Below, one piece after another: positions 12,261 through 24,369 of a stretch of DNA of 64,000 bases. The stretch is taken from contig NC_044585.1 in the NCBI RefSeq assembly GCF_901933205.1, positions 5,394,001 to 5,458,000 of the forward strand, given 5' to 3'. The translations under genes were made by a program, and so were the position numbers. Each line of letters opens with the position of its first letter. Position 1 is the first letter of the stretch. This DNA comes from Camarhynchus parvulus (taxonomy: Eukaryota; Chordata; Aves; Passeriformes; Thraupidae). The notes below the pieces were generated by a model that saw only the letters and a program-made list of their open reading frames with translations, had not been told where the DNA came from and searched no databases.

Positions 12261-15200
12261 CTGCTGACAGGACTATGCAAGAAGCACCAGCCTTCCATCT
12301 CACCTTCTATTGGGACCCTCTTAATATTCTGAAGAGACCAACAACTCACTTCTGAGTTTGTCAGACCAGTATTTCAACAGTGAAACAGAGGACTCTGGAC
12401 CAAGGTATCTGAGTAGAGACTTGCTACAATATTCTCTCAGTATCTACAGCAAAATGTACAGACGACCTAGTGGATATGAGAGGGAAGAGAAAGTTCAAAC
12501 AGAAATACAATCAATTAACACCTTTTCATCACTTAGAACTCACACCTGTTCCTTCTAGGTGGTCTGTTTCCCAATGGCAGGGTGCAGAGATGGGAAGGGT
12601 AGAAATGGTTCAGTCCCACTGGAAGAGCGGCTGCCAGCGGCTCAACGATTGGTGAGAAGGGAAAAGCTCCCAGGAGCTGCAGCACATGAGTGCCACAAAG
12701 ACAAGTCCAGAGACAAAGGTTATGGCAATGACAAACAGACCTAATGCATCCTGCTCAGGCACAGCAAAATCCAGGCCTGGCACAGACCTGTTTCGAAGGA
12801 TACAAAGGCATTGCGGAAAAACTGCAGAGATATCCAATGAAAAGAAAGTATTTTAGACTCTGTTTTTTAAAATGGATTTTTTTTCTAGCTCCTTTTAACA
12901 GATCCCTTATAACAGATCAGAAAATTTCCTCAGGATTTCTGATGCTTTGCTGGGAAAATCCTGCAATATTTTGGACTTAAAGGAAACAAACATAACTAGA
13001 GTACCAGTCCCTCCATGTCAATCTGAAACATCCATGTTCAGGAGCTTCTCCATACACCTGGTAACTTTCTGAACATGGTCCCTATTGCTGATCCCTGGTG
13101 GAATTGTCTTTATGAGAGAGTTCTATATGCAGTGAGAGTGTGGTTCATGATAACTGAATGTTAATATTAACATCACTAGGCAGGTTATTGCCCACTGCCT
13201 GCAGTTGCTGCTCCTACAAGGTGACTTTCAGCTCTCATTAAGTGGAAGTAACACAATCCCTGGCAAATGCACAGAATGGCTGGGAAAAATATTACAGACA
13301 CAGAACTACAACTCCCAAAACTGAGAGCCTTTTCCTTTAATGCAATAAATGAAGCTGTCTTGAGGTAAAAAAGTATTAAATCACACCCAGATTAACCTAA
13401 TGTCACATGGGGTCTTACAGGTCTGTAAATAGGTAGAAGGAGTAAAATTTTTATGGGCCAAACACAAACCCATAGGTCATATATTCTTCAAAACCTACCT
13501 AAGGTCAGTGACAATGACAACCATGCTTTAATAAATCAGTTTGTCCTAAAAGGAAGCATAATTATGTCTTGACTTCCCTCAACAAGTGGTGTGGGGTGTG
13601 CAGCTGGAGCCACCTGGCACATGCTGGCCCTGAAACATCTGGATGGACAGTGCCTCACTGGAGACTGCTGCCAGTGCTGCCAGACTCCCAAGTGCTGGCA
13701 CAAAGGCTGAGAAAGACTTGCTCAGCATTTACCTTGGCCTCACAGGATCCAGGTGGATCATGTGCCAATGTGGGAACAGGCCAAGTGTGTAACTACAGAG
13801 TTTAGAAACAGTTCTCTCTAAATTTCTCGGTCATTTTAAACTCATTGAGCTAGATTTTGGATTCCAGGCTGGGGCAAGAACACTCTGTGTCTAAATGGAG
13901 AGATGTACAAGAATAAGAAAGATGCACAAGAAAAAACTTTCCTGGCTTTGTCCCATTCTGTCTATGACAGATGAATAGAACAGGAGCAAAACAAATTCTG
14001 CAGCACAAGCCCAGGATTTTGCCCAAATTATAACCAAACTATAAAATTGTGGGATCATACCCTGGAAGAGCCTTGCAATCTAGTCCTTCTCCCTGCTCTG
14101 CAGTGAGATTCGTTTGTCCTTATGTAAATTCTTCTAAAAAGTCTTTCAACTTCCCTAAGAAATCAATTTCAGTACTTTATTGCCATTATCATTTGAAAAG
14201 GTTTCCTAAACTATTTTCTGAGATTCCTTGCTTAAGTGTAGACTGTTTTCTCGTAGTTTATCCACCATAAAGAAAAATGGATCCCTTCTCTCTTTACATC
14301 AGCCTTTTATATACTCTAAAACTAATATTAGGTCCTTTTATAGTTGGGTAAAGAATTATATTTCTGCTTTTGCTTCAGACAAAGGATCAACGGTATTTGC
14401 AGTCTCTCCCAAGCTATTGAGCTATAAATCTGAATAATCAGGTATATTCTCTTTGTTGCACTCCAGACACACTCCACCAGTTCAAGATCATGAAGATCTC
14501 TCAACAAGATCTCTCTTACTTGTCAAACTGAACCCCAGGCAGCAGGCCTTACTGGGTAAGAAGAAGGAATTGTCATCTTTCAGGCCTGAGAAGCAAATTT
14601 ACCATTATACTTTGCCAAGTTTGATTTCAGTGGAGCCAAAGATGTTTCTGGTACTGTGACTTCCATCCCTGCTGTTCCAGCTGTTCCCTCAGCTGATGCC
14701 AAAGAATAAGGTAGCTAAAGACTTTGTGGTGTCTGGGATGGAGGCTTTATATTCTCCAAAATTCTGTAGTTTGCTGCAAATAAATTGGACATGTGTGAAC
14801 TGACAGATCCTCTGTCTTCTTTGAGGTGGAAAAGATCAGACACCACAGTTGTGAAGATCCCAAAGGTCAGCTCAGGTCTGTGTTACTGTACAATGCAAAG
14901 CCCACAGGGAAATAAAACATGGACAGCTGGGAAATATCTCCTCAGTTCCAAGCTCCATTTTATTCAGTCATTCCAATCAGTGCATGTTGCATCTTTGTTC
15001 CAGCAGAAATAACTATAATGAAGAAACTATTTCAGTTAATGATTCTGTTTTTTCAATACTGTATTTATGCTGAAGACTCAAAAATACCACACGAATGAGA
15101 AATGAGAAACAGGACTGCAGTGAATGATAGCAGGTCTGGCACACAACTTCAGCAGAAAAGACAGGAAAACATGTGAGGACCAAATCAGTCAGTGTCTCAA

Positions 15201-16639
15201 GAAAAGTCCAAATGAACATTTTCAGGCTGGCCACTCTGTTCTAGTACTTCAGTCATGTGAACCAACATTCTTCATGTAAATTCTTCTAAACTCCAGAACT
15301 GGTGAACTAGACACCTAATCTTTTTAGAACCACACCAGAGAAATAAAGGGTTAACATTTAAATGTTTAAGGTTTAACTAAGTTAAAGGGAGAGCAATGGT
15401 GTTCCCAGTCTGACAAAAAATTGAAGGCAGGAATTATGTCCCACAATCTGCCCAAAATAAAACAAAATTCAGACTAATGCTGATGAACTAAGCCCAGCGC
15501 TGTTTGCCCGCGGTGATCCTTGAACACAGAGCACGCGAGTGCGGGGAGGGCGGGCACTCTCCATGCAGTGCATTAGTGCTCCATCACCTCCGCCAAAGTG
15601 AGCCATTACTTACTCAAAGTGCCCTCCTGACAGGCCCCTTCTGGGACAGACAACCTAGCGCTTTTGCTTTCGGAAGGGGAGTTTGGAAGATTCTTCCATT
15701 TTTGTTGGGCAGTCCCCTGGGTTTCCAAACCTCATGCATTATGGATAGGATCTTAATGGAGCCTGGCTGCCTAAGCTCTGCTTGCTGAGCCTTTCAGATC
15801 AAGACAGTCACTGCTGCTCTACGCTTTCTGCTTTTCCTTCCATCATATGCAAACACAGATTTTATTTCCTGTTCTATGTCTGTGAACCCCATTAAAAGCC
15901 AATTCTGCTTATTACCAACAGCTTTCTTTAAGCTCCTTTCCCTCCAAGGATTTTCCCAGGTTCAGGACAAATCAATCTGCCATGACCTGGCCTGTTGCCA
16001 TCTCTGGCTGATTGGACTGGTCCCCCAGTTTGCAGTGGGAGAGCACCTCCAGCTCACTGTCACCTCCGTGGTACGGTGCAGCTGGCCACTGTGTTGTCCT
16101 TCTGTGCCCAGCCTCATCAAAAACAACAGTTCTTGGACATAAATGCCCTCAAATTACATCTCTCTCCTGTAACACAGCACCACAATATTCTCTGTAGCAC
16201 TTGCCCACAGGCTGTAGCTCTATTAGTGGTCTCTCATTGGCAAATGCACCAATGATCTGACTTCAGGCAGAAAAGAACTCACTTATGAAATATTCGTCAG
16301 TTTCAATAGACAATTAATATCCAATAACCTCTTAATGAAGAGTCTCTGATTTTAATGCAGCTTTGTAGCTATGTCCCAATCTTCTTTAGCTAAAAAACTT
16401 GTCATGTTTTATGAAGACTATGAAACCTCACCATTGTTAGATATAGGGGAATGTGAATGGATTCATGTCTTCTCTTACATAAAAGAAAGGGGTAAAAGAG
16501 AAATATTTTTCTTCCACACTAAAAATCTCAGTTTTCTATGGAAAGAAAATGTTTCAAGAGGGTGCAGTGAGGCTCCTCTTCTCATCTTTTCCTAGTGACA
16601 ATTACATCTGTTAAAAGCAGAAAGCTATTGTTTTGAAAA
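12261..16639. other. Gene-free stretch around a CpG cluster
   Basis: Unique sequence. An acceptor-donor pair at 14481-14555 (plus) with one open frame is weak. The CpG cluster at 15.5 kb is the only compositional anomaly. Confidence 0.55.
15490..15680. promoter_or_regulatory. Local CpG cluster, possible enhancer or promoter
   Basis: In a CpG-poor background, about seven CpGs fall within 15498-15552 (AGCGCT, CCCGCGG, CACGCGAG, TGCGGGGAGGGCGGG), with a few more to 15672. This is too small for a classical CpG island. The block also carries ATTACTTACT and CTGACAGG (TALE-type) motifs. Retention of CpG suggests hypomethylation in the germ line or selection. Confidence 0.3.
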
Positions 16640-17116
16640 CTATGTCAGAGTAGCTCGATAATAGACAATAAAATTGTCCCCCCTCCACCAAAGCAGATCA
16701 TCCGCTGCCTTATCCTTGCTGGTTACTTGTGCCTGGGCTTTCCCACAAATGCATATGAACACTCTTACTGCAGGCAGCACAGTTTTACAAACAATTGGAG
16801 ACAAGAGGCACTCCAGATCTGGAGGAGCCTCTACAATGAAAATTTTGCAAATCTGGCAGTTTGAGTAGTCCTTGAACTCCTGTCCATCGATGTTGAGGCT
16901 GTTTCCAGAGACAATGAGGACCAATGCAAACATGAGCACTCCTCCACCCAAAGAGCTCTGTTGGGAAAAGGCTGATTCCCTGTTGGAGCTGGAGGAACCA
17001 GGGGCTTTGTGCGATGATCCCAGCTGGAAGTGGGTTTGCTGACATAATATCTGCTGAGCGGCAGAGTTTATTTGTAATATTCTTTGTCTTCCTTCTTCTA
17101 ACGTGTTTTCCCCCAA
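16640..17116 (-). other. Longest non-repeat reading frame, 158 codons
   Basis: This is the longest uninterrupted frame outside the microsatellites. It has a polar Ser/Gln-rich first third, a hydrophobic segment near residues 59-71 (VLMFALVLIVSG), then a cysteine-containing part (CQICKIFIVEAPPDLECLL). Within it, an acceptor (AGCCTTTTCCCAACAG|AGCTC, exon start 16957) and donor (CCTGCA|GTAAGAG, exon end 16769) would make a 189-bp exon beginning just before the hydrophobic segment. A frame of this length is expected about once or a few times by chance in 64 kb read six ways, so length alone proves nothing. No family is recognised. Confidence 0.18.
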
Positions 17117-17537
17117 AGGTTTCTACATGGAGGGAATTTCCTTTTAATCATCCCCACGTAACATCAGTAGAAATGTTTCAGGCTGTTAAACAGAAACAAC
17201 ATCCAGCCTTCCCTGAGCTCTTCTGCCTTTACTGTCTGGAATCTATCCATTAAGAAAGAACAGAATCAGACTAAAGTGATCAAAAAGCCATAATAGAGAT
17301 ATAGGAAGTAATTAAAACTTATTTTGTAGTTAGAAATGGTGAACTCATTGGAACAAAAATATGTCTAGCTATTTTAAGAACTGTAGGGTGTCCTTGTCAA
17401 GCTTTATAACTGACTAGCACATACAAACAAGAGCTGGCACTAAATATAATGGTATTTTATAAAGTGTGTATACAAGATGGTAGCAAGATAAACTGTAAAA
17501 ACAGACAATAAATCATATTTTTCACTTAACCCTGACT

Positions 17538-17634
17538 ACATCACTTGTCTTCTGTACATAACCCTTCTCTCCAAGGAACCATTCTAAACTGGCCACATCA
17601 CTTGTGTTCTGTATGTAACCCTTCTCTCCAGGGA
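17538..17634 (+). repeat. 57-bp tandem duplication
   Basis: Two copies of ACATCACTTG-T-TTCTGTA followed by TAACCCTTCTCTCCA lie at about 17538-17576 and 17595-17633, offset by 57 bp and differing at about five positions. AATAAATC and a T-rich stretch lie just upstream. The duplicated block may be a relic of an LTR or of another repeat that I cannot name. Confidence 0.75.
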
Positions 17635-18810
17635 TTTATTTTATTCCAGACTCCAGGAACAGTTAGAAAGACAATTGTTATTTAAAATATAGAATGGGGG
17701 AAACAGCCATGGCCTGGTTTCCATTGATTTGTCTTCCTCTAGTTACACAGGCCCAAAGTGCAAGATGGGTAATAGTCCTTCTTGCATTAATGTTAAGCTA
17801 AAAGGTCTATAGCTTTAATCCTCAAGGACTGGATCTGGACGCCGTAACCCACCTGTCCCACTGCTGACAAGTCCAGGCAAAGGCATAATTCCTGAGAAAG
17901 GAGATACACAGCAATCCCAAGGCCTTTCCTTTCAGCCACAGGTTCCAGCTAACCCAAACTTCCTGCTCACATAATGATGAAGACACGTGGGGCCTTTGCT
18001 TTTCCCACAGGTGAACAATAAAACTTGGGTTTAACTGTGGCTGCAGCCTCTGGGCATCAGAAGAGTTCATGTGAGTTCAAAAGAAGGTAGGAAGCTGTAT
18101 TTACTTTGGGGAAATCCTGAGTAAAAATAACATGGTTTTGTGCTTCTGACACATGCACAGTGAGCTTAACAGATATGAGTGGTGCAAGATCCTCCTTTGT
18201 ATCTTACTTGCAGCAGTACCCCCTGTTTTGACCTTGCTGCTGAGCTGCTCAAACTGCAGATGAATGGAAAAAAATCCTCAAATACCACCCAAAAAATATA
18301 ATTTTGGAGGGGGGAAAAAAGAAAACCTAGTCAAGATGACACACATATATGGCTTGTCTTAAGATGAGGGGATAATATACCATTTACTCCTTAGCTTAGG
18401 CAAGGCCAAATACAAGATTCCTTGGAGTAACAGAATTTTTCTTTCTTATTTCCCTTCACTGGCTACCAGTGTTCCTTCCTTAAAGCTTTCAGCACTTAAA
18501 GAGCTCATATCCTCAAGGATAAGCATGACACAGATTTACTGCTGTAATAATATTACTCCCTGGGTGAATGTTTTTACACAGGAATAAGCATATCCATATG
18601 GTGAGATATGCTGGAATGGATGGAGCACTGGAATTGCATCTCTGGTCAGTCGGTGGAAGTTTCTCTGTGGACAAGGCCAGGAAGATCGGATCCATTATCC
18701 AGTCCCACAAAACCAGGCAACTCACTCTTCTCTGAAGATCCAGGAGCAAAGGCATCCTTCCAGCGTTGCCTGCTTTTAAAATCATGAAGGAGTATAATTG
18801 TGTAATCTTT

Positions 18811-18971
18811 TGTCCAGAGAAGCTGTGGCTGCCCCTGGATCTCTGGAAGTGTCCAAGGCCAGGTTGGACGGGGCTTGGGGCAATCTGGGATAGTGGAAGG
18901 TGTCCCTGCCCATGGGAACATGATTACCTTTAAGGTTCTTTCCAACCCAAACCATCCCATGATTCTGTTAT
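18811..18971 (+). mobile_element. CR1 LINE, 5'-truncated 3' end
   Basis: This is the last 160 bp of a CR1 non-LTR retrotransposon, the dominant LINE of birds. It begins at CCAGAGAAGCTGTGGCTGCC, runs through GGCCAGGTTGGACGGGGCTT and GTGGAAGGTGTCCCTGCCCA, and ends in TTCCAACCCAAACCATCCCA followed by the ATTCTG-type terminal octamer. Compared with the usual CR1 end, about a dozen bases are missing after CCCATGG, where most copies carry a GGGGGTTGGAACTAG-like stretch. No reverse transcriptase segment is present, as expected for a 5'-truncated insertion. The minus-strand reading frame across it is an artefact of the repeat. Confidence 0.9.
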
Positions 18972-21900
18972 GTCTTCCTGTTCTACACCCACTATGATCC
19001 CCAACAACACAGAGTCAACCAATTTCTGATGAATTCCGAAACACTGGTTTCCAGGTCTGACATAATTTTAAATGGCCTCCTGATGATAAGACACAAAGGC
19101 ATTTTGGAAAGCATGTAAATGAAGATGCTTTCAAACAGTTCTGTGTATTATTATTCCCTGGCAATGTAGGTGGGTGATACTGGAATGAAGAGACTGACAG
19201 AAGAGCTGGACAGTACAGTTTTCCCTGCCTTGGGAAGTTCTGTCAGTTCAAAAGGCAATCAGTAAAGCCAAGCAGATGGTAAAAAATAGGAACCGAGGCA
19301 GAAAGAGAGAAAAATGCAGTTCCTTGAGCAACACTCACACATTTCCAAGGTCTCATTGCAAACCAGGACAGTGAGTTTCTTGCAGAGGGAGATGAATTAT
19401 ACAACACTGAGCCATATCACTGCACACACAAAGCTGCAGTAAATGAATTGACTGATAAGTAAATCAGACATCAAGAGCTACTGAGCACTGCCCAGGAACT
19501 CCTGCTGCTCTATCCTTCCTATGGACACAGATGACATAACATTGGAGTGGTCAGAACCAAACCTTATCACATGTGAACACCACAGTCCCTTTAGAGCAAA
19601 ATGCCAATGCAGATTCCTTTTGTAGCCCAACAATGAAGAAGAGCCTCTGCTTTTGGATCAGGACAGTTCAAATTCTATCTCTGGTTGACCACAAAGCCCC
19701 AAGTGACTCTAAGATGCAGTAGTGACATCTCTACACAGCTTCAGAGGCCACAGATTGTTTCCATATTCTAATTACCACAACTCATTACAATGAAAGAAAA
19801 TAACTTCTATTCTTGAGTCACAGATGCAAAAGGAAGATCTTGTGGTTAAAGTAAAAGGGTTCACAGAATCCAGAGGCCTTAATTTTTTTCTCCTTCCAAC
19901 TCTGTTGCAGACTTCTAGTGCAATAACTTTCACTTTCTTCCACTGAGTGTTGGAAAACTTAACAAATCTGTGCTCATGAGCTTTTTGAGGTGCTAATTTA
20001 AATGCCTTGCACTGTCACAAAATACATAAAATAGCTTACAAGAAGAATGTTTATTATCACAGATTAGAAAGTTTGGAAAGAAGAGACACTAAATTGATTC
20101 TGTAGGGCTGATTCTTGTGTTAACTTTATTTTTAGAACATTGAGCAATTGGCAGGATAATATACAGTGTTTAAATTTCCAAAAATGCAATCCTTGATTAA
20201 ATCATGGTTATTTGAAAGAAGTCTGTAGAAGGTAATGTTCAATTCATGCAGTTCTGGTGACCTTCCAGCCTCTCTAAGGCATCAAAGCAGCCTGTAAATC
20301 AGAAACTTTGGTTCAGCCAGAAAAGAAATGTGACTGTTTTGATCAACCACACCATCACGGGTTTTCAACCCAGTGCCACATCTTTCTAATGTGTTGATAT
20401 TTAAATTTAACCCAGAAATAAACTGGACATTTTTACTGACAGGAAACTGTGATTCTTCAATAACACTTTCAATCTGCAGCATCTCCCATGGAAACCTGGG
20501 TTTCATGTGAATACTTGACCACAGCTGGCATGATAAGGCATGTATGCCTGCGTCCAAAACTATGCACTGTGGGTGTGGTATCAGGAATAAGGTCAAGGGA
20601 CGTGTCCCTTCCAGCCTGGGTACCAGCTAAGAAGTGGTCCCAGGTGCAGGAGAGCTTACCTGGAGAGACACAGCAGAGCTCTTTGGAAAGGCTTTTCCAT
20701 ACCACGTTACCCGGGAAGTCACTGATAGACAGTCAAGAAGGTAATGAGATTTACTCAGAGTTTTTAAAGGCACAAAAAATCACAGAATGTGACTCTCCCA
20801 CTGAACCCCTAGAGGCAGAATCCAAATTACTGTGAGAAAATCCCCAGGTGATGCTTTGTGGAACATGAGCAAATTAATTCAGAGGACGCTTCATGCCCAC
20901 TCCTATCAAACGTTCGCCATGTAATAAAGGAGTTCTGCAGAACTGTGACCCATCAGCTGCAAACAGAGGTGTTTCCCTGTTCTGAAAATTCAGCCTCTTT
21001 CTGCTGTGATGGGGGATCTCCAAAGGGTGAGTCACCCTCAATGAGCCACCACTTCTGGCCTAAGGAACTTAAGAACTGGCCTAACTTGTTCTCAGCAACA
21101 GATGCATCACCAGCACTCTGGGGGTTCATCCCTCTTCCATCCACAGTTATCCCTCCTCAAACGGAACTCACACTGATGTTCTGCAAAGCACAGTTAACTG
21201 CCAAGAGAGGGGCAGTGACACCAGAGCTCTGCAACATGAACCCTCCAGCAGAAACAAAAAGCAGAAATGACGCCCCTGCCTCCTGAGCTTCAGCAGTGCC
21301 TGAAAAGAGCAAAGGCAGAATTGCTTTGCTTATGGCCAAAAATGAATTCTGTGAGGAAGGGGCTGGAGGGCATTTTAGATTTCACGTTAAAGAAACAAAG
21401 CACAAATTGACTTTTTATAAAGGTCAAATGAAAAATTGGGTATCTTAAGGCTGAAGAGAGTTTCTGCTCTCTGCTTAGTTCTGTTTACATTTATTAAAAG
21501 AAGGAGAAAAATATTGTCATGTCCAACTTAACTGATGATCTGGCTGGGACAAAGAAAAGAAAAATAAAAAGAAGAACTGCATTTGCAACAAAGTCTGGAT
21601 TTTAAATAATACTGTTTCTAGTAATGTTCCGTGATGGAAACTATTATGTTGCCTTTTCACAAACCATTAAGACAGGAATAAAATCAGTTCAGTTTGTACA
21701 TAACCTGAAGGTTCCAGCATTTGCCATATGCTTCAGAATTAGTGGGTTATGTGTTGAAACAGGTATTTAGGATATATAATTCATCCTCTAGGCTAAAAAT
21801 ACATAATATAACAAATAATACTCATACTGAAAATTATATTTTACATTCCTTTCACATGGACTAAACTGTGTCCCATATGAACTGACTACACGACTTTGTA

Positions 21901-22084
21901 GCAATTAAGTTTTTTTTTAAATCCTGATTCTGATGTTTTCACCTGAACTAGTTTTAATCATTATGCACCAGGTGACTTTGATCCTATAGTGTGCTTTGTT
22001 CATGCCATTGCCAGATTCCTTGCTGGTTCAGTGCTCTGTGGTTCACCTCCTGCATGGGAGATGAACATTAAGCCAAAGGATGTC
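18972..22084. other. Gene-free stretch before the (GGGAA)n array
   Basis: A 142-codon plus-strand frame (20858-21286) crosses this region with no recognisable domain and no good flanking splice sites. I read it as chance. The 20.66-kb candidate exon lies on the opposite strand. Confidence 0.55.
20660..20721 (-). other. Candidate minus-strand exon (unproven)
   Basis: A pyrimidine-rich acceptor (TTACCTTCTTGACTGTCTATCAG|TGAC) and consensus donor (TCTCCAG|GTAAGC) bound 62 bp. Phase 0 begins with a stop (TGA), but the other two frames are open. The phase therefore does not follow from the 36.7-kb candidate, which ends in phase 0. A non-coding exon or a decoy is more likely than coding sequence. 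Confidence 0.18.
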
Positions 22085-22268
22085 GGGAAGGGAAGGGAAG
22101 GGAAGGGAAGGGAAGGGAAGGGAAGGGAAGGGAAGGGAAGGGAAGGGAAGGGAAGGGAAGGGAAGGGAAGGGAAGGGAAGGGAAGGGAAGGGAAGGGAAG
22201 GGAAGGGAAGGGAAGGGAAGGGAAGGGAAGGGAAGGGAAGGGAAGGGAAGGGAAGGGAAGGGAAGGGG
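22085..22268 (+). repeat. (GGGAA)n microsatellite, about 37 perfect copies
   Basis: This is an uninterrupted 184-bp pentanucleotide array with no point interruptions that I can see. One strand is pure purine. Every five bases carry a GGG, so any four consecutive units fit the G3-N2 G-quadruplex pattern, and the mirror-symmetric purine tract also suits triplex (H-DNA) formation. Because the unit has five bases and contains no stop codon in any frame, it creates spurious reading frames of Gly-Arg-Glu-Gly-Lys (plus) and Pro-Phe-Pro-Ser-Leu (minus) repeats, which should not be annotated as genes. Confidence 0.98.
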
Positions 22269-24174
22269 GCAGCCCTGGGGAGTGGAGCAGCACTAATGGA
22301 AACAGCAAAAATTGGGATGATTGAAACACACAAACACAAAAAGCCTGGGCTGCCTCCTTCCTTGCAGCCCCTCAGTCCTTCCTGGTCCCTGCCACAGATA
22401 CTGGGAATTTGTTGTGTTTGCTGGGAAGGAGGTTATTCCCCACCCAGGGATCACAACCAGATTTCACACAGGGCTGAACAAGCTCTTCAGAATAGGAGTT
22501 CATTCCCCTCCATCTGCACAAGCCCTTCCTTCCAGTCCCCTTTAAATTCCCTACTCAGGGAGCCCAGCGTTGTTGGGTCTTTAATCTCCTTCTCACAGTT
22601 TCACATACAAACCTTGGCTTCAATATTTGGATATATTTCCTGTCTCTTATTTTTTTTTTTAATACTCTTTTGAAGCCAATTTGCTGAGTGAATCGTAAAG
22701 GGGAGAATTCCAAGAGCCTTAGTTTCTCTGCTGTTCCCAGGGCCAGTCTGGGCCAAAATAAACCCCCACTGTGCCAGCAGCAGTTACTTACAGTCAAAGC
22801 CAGGCAGCATAGCCCTGCAGCTTCCCAGTCTGAGCCATCTCCCATTTCCCTTCAGAGATAAAGCCTCCACTGAGGTTTTCCACTTCTCCAACTGCATCCC
22901 TTCCCATATTTTCCTTGAGTCACAGAATAACCATCAGAAAAGAAAATTATGAGAGGGTAAATATTGCGCCTTGGATTCAGGGAGTCTCTGTCCAGAACAT
23001 ATCCTGCTTTGCTACAAGGCTTTTCCATTCTCACCCTCATTTCTCCTTCTTGGGAAAAAGTTTGTTTCCAGTTTCAGAAACCAGTGGTTTGCACTGTGCC
23101 TTCCCCTCCACCACTTCTGTTCTCATAGAAAACTTGGATGCCTCAATCAAATTCCTGTGAAAGATTTCAAGGAACAAATGGCCACTGCTTCACTGATGGC
23201 AGAATTTCAGTGGAACAGGACTGATTTTTGACATCTGGGCAGAGCAGTCTCAGTAGAAGATATGTCCACAGTCAGTTGTTACACAAAAAGAATGGAATTA
23301 TTTTTACCCCCTGAAACAAAGCTTAATCTTGATGTCTCAGGCACATCACATAATCTATTTCAACCACTATTTGATCAAATAAAAGTTATTACATCTTTAA
23401 AGATTTTTATAATAATTTTAAGAATTTTCACCATGTTTACTTCATTCTTCTACCCCATTTAGGTGAATTTGTACCAGTTGTGTTCGCATCCATTTTACAC
23501 AATCACTTACATCACAAATTCTGGTGACTATCATGCTTGCAGAGAATGAATTTCGAATGTTTATGGGCAAAGGTCTATAGAGAAACTGTCTGAGCAATTT
23601 GATAAAGCAGCAAATATAAACAATACTGGGGCAATTAAAGTATGGGTGATTGTCTTAACGCCATAAAACTGTCCATAAGCAAATCTGAGAGACATTAAGT
23701 TTCCCAAACTTTTTTGGGGAAAAAATGTGATCATTCATACTGCAAAGACAAGTTACACAAAAAAAACCAGGTGTATTAAATGGCAAATTATTCCCACAGT
23801 TGCTTAGTCAGCTTGAGTACAGAGGGTGGAAATAAGACCATGGGGCTTCCCAAGAGGTATGCCTGCAAATATTCCTGTAAATACTTTTGTCCTTCTAATC
23901 AGAAACACCTTTTTCATCATTTTTTCCTAGCATGTCTTTTTTTCAACACTCTGTCCAAGAGCAACCATTTTTTCCCTGGAAAGGCTGGTCTGAGAAACAA
24001 AAGAGCTGAGCTGCTCTGGGCTGCTGTCCCCCTTAGGAGAGAACCATCATTCCCATCACTTGGATTCTCAAGCAGCACCACTGCACATCGCAGGCCTTCA
24101 CATCCCTCAGGACTCAGGGCATTCTGCACTTTCTCCCGGTTGCGGTCCCCTCTCACTTCGACTGTGGCCCTTTT

Positions 24175-24267
24175 TTCTATTCTATTCTATTCTATTCTAT
24201 TCTATTCTATTCTATTCTATTCTATTCTATTCTATTCTATTCTATTCTATTCTATTCTATTCTATTC
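24175..24267 (+). repeat. (TTCTA)n microsatellite, about 18.6 copies
   Basis: This is a perfect 93-bp pentanucleotide array (TTCTA on plus, TAGAA on minus). It starts directly after a T-rich flank (GGCCCTTTTTTC) and ends in TTCCTTCTG. The phase resembles the CR1 terminal octamer (ATTCTATG), but the upstream flank is not CR1, so an origin by expansion of a CR1 tail is not supported. It produces spurious Phe-Tyr-Ser-Ile-Leu repeat reading frames. Confidence 0.98.
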
Positions 24268-24369
24268 CTTCTGTATTTCTGTGTGAACCCGACTTCCCAT
24301 TTCCCTTGCTCATGTTCCAGATCTTTCCCTTTCTCCCTGTGTCTCACTGTGGTGCTGGAACATGCAGCA

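Noticed and set aside
19640..19750. Possible further MIR relic
   Set aside because: Only scattered words resemble the MIR core and no continuous match can be followed.
20858..21286. 142-codon plus-strand frame
   Set aside because: No recognisable domain, no convincing splice acceptor or start context, and a length compatible with chance in 64 kb.
21989..22673. Plus- and minus-strand reading frames of up to 197 codons with GREGK or PFPSL repeats
   Set aside because: They are translations of the (GGGAA)n array. The five-base unit contains no stop in any frame, so the frames carry no coding information.
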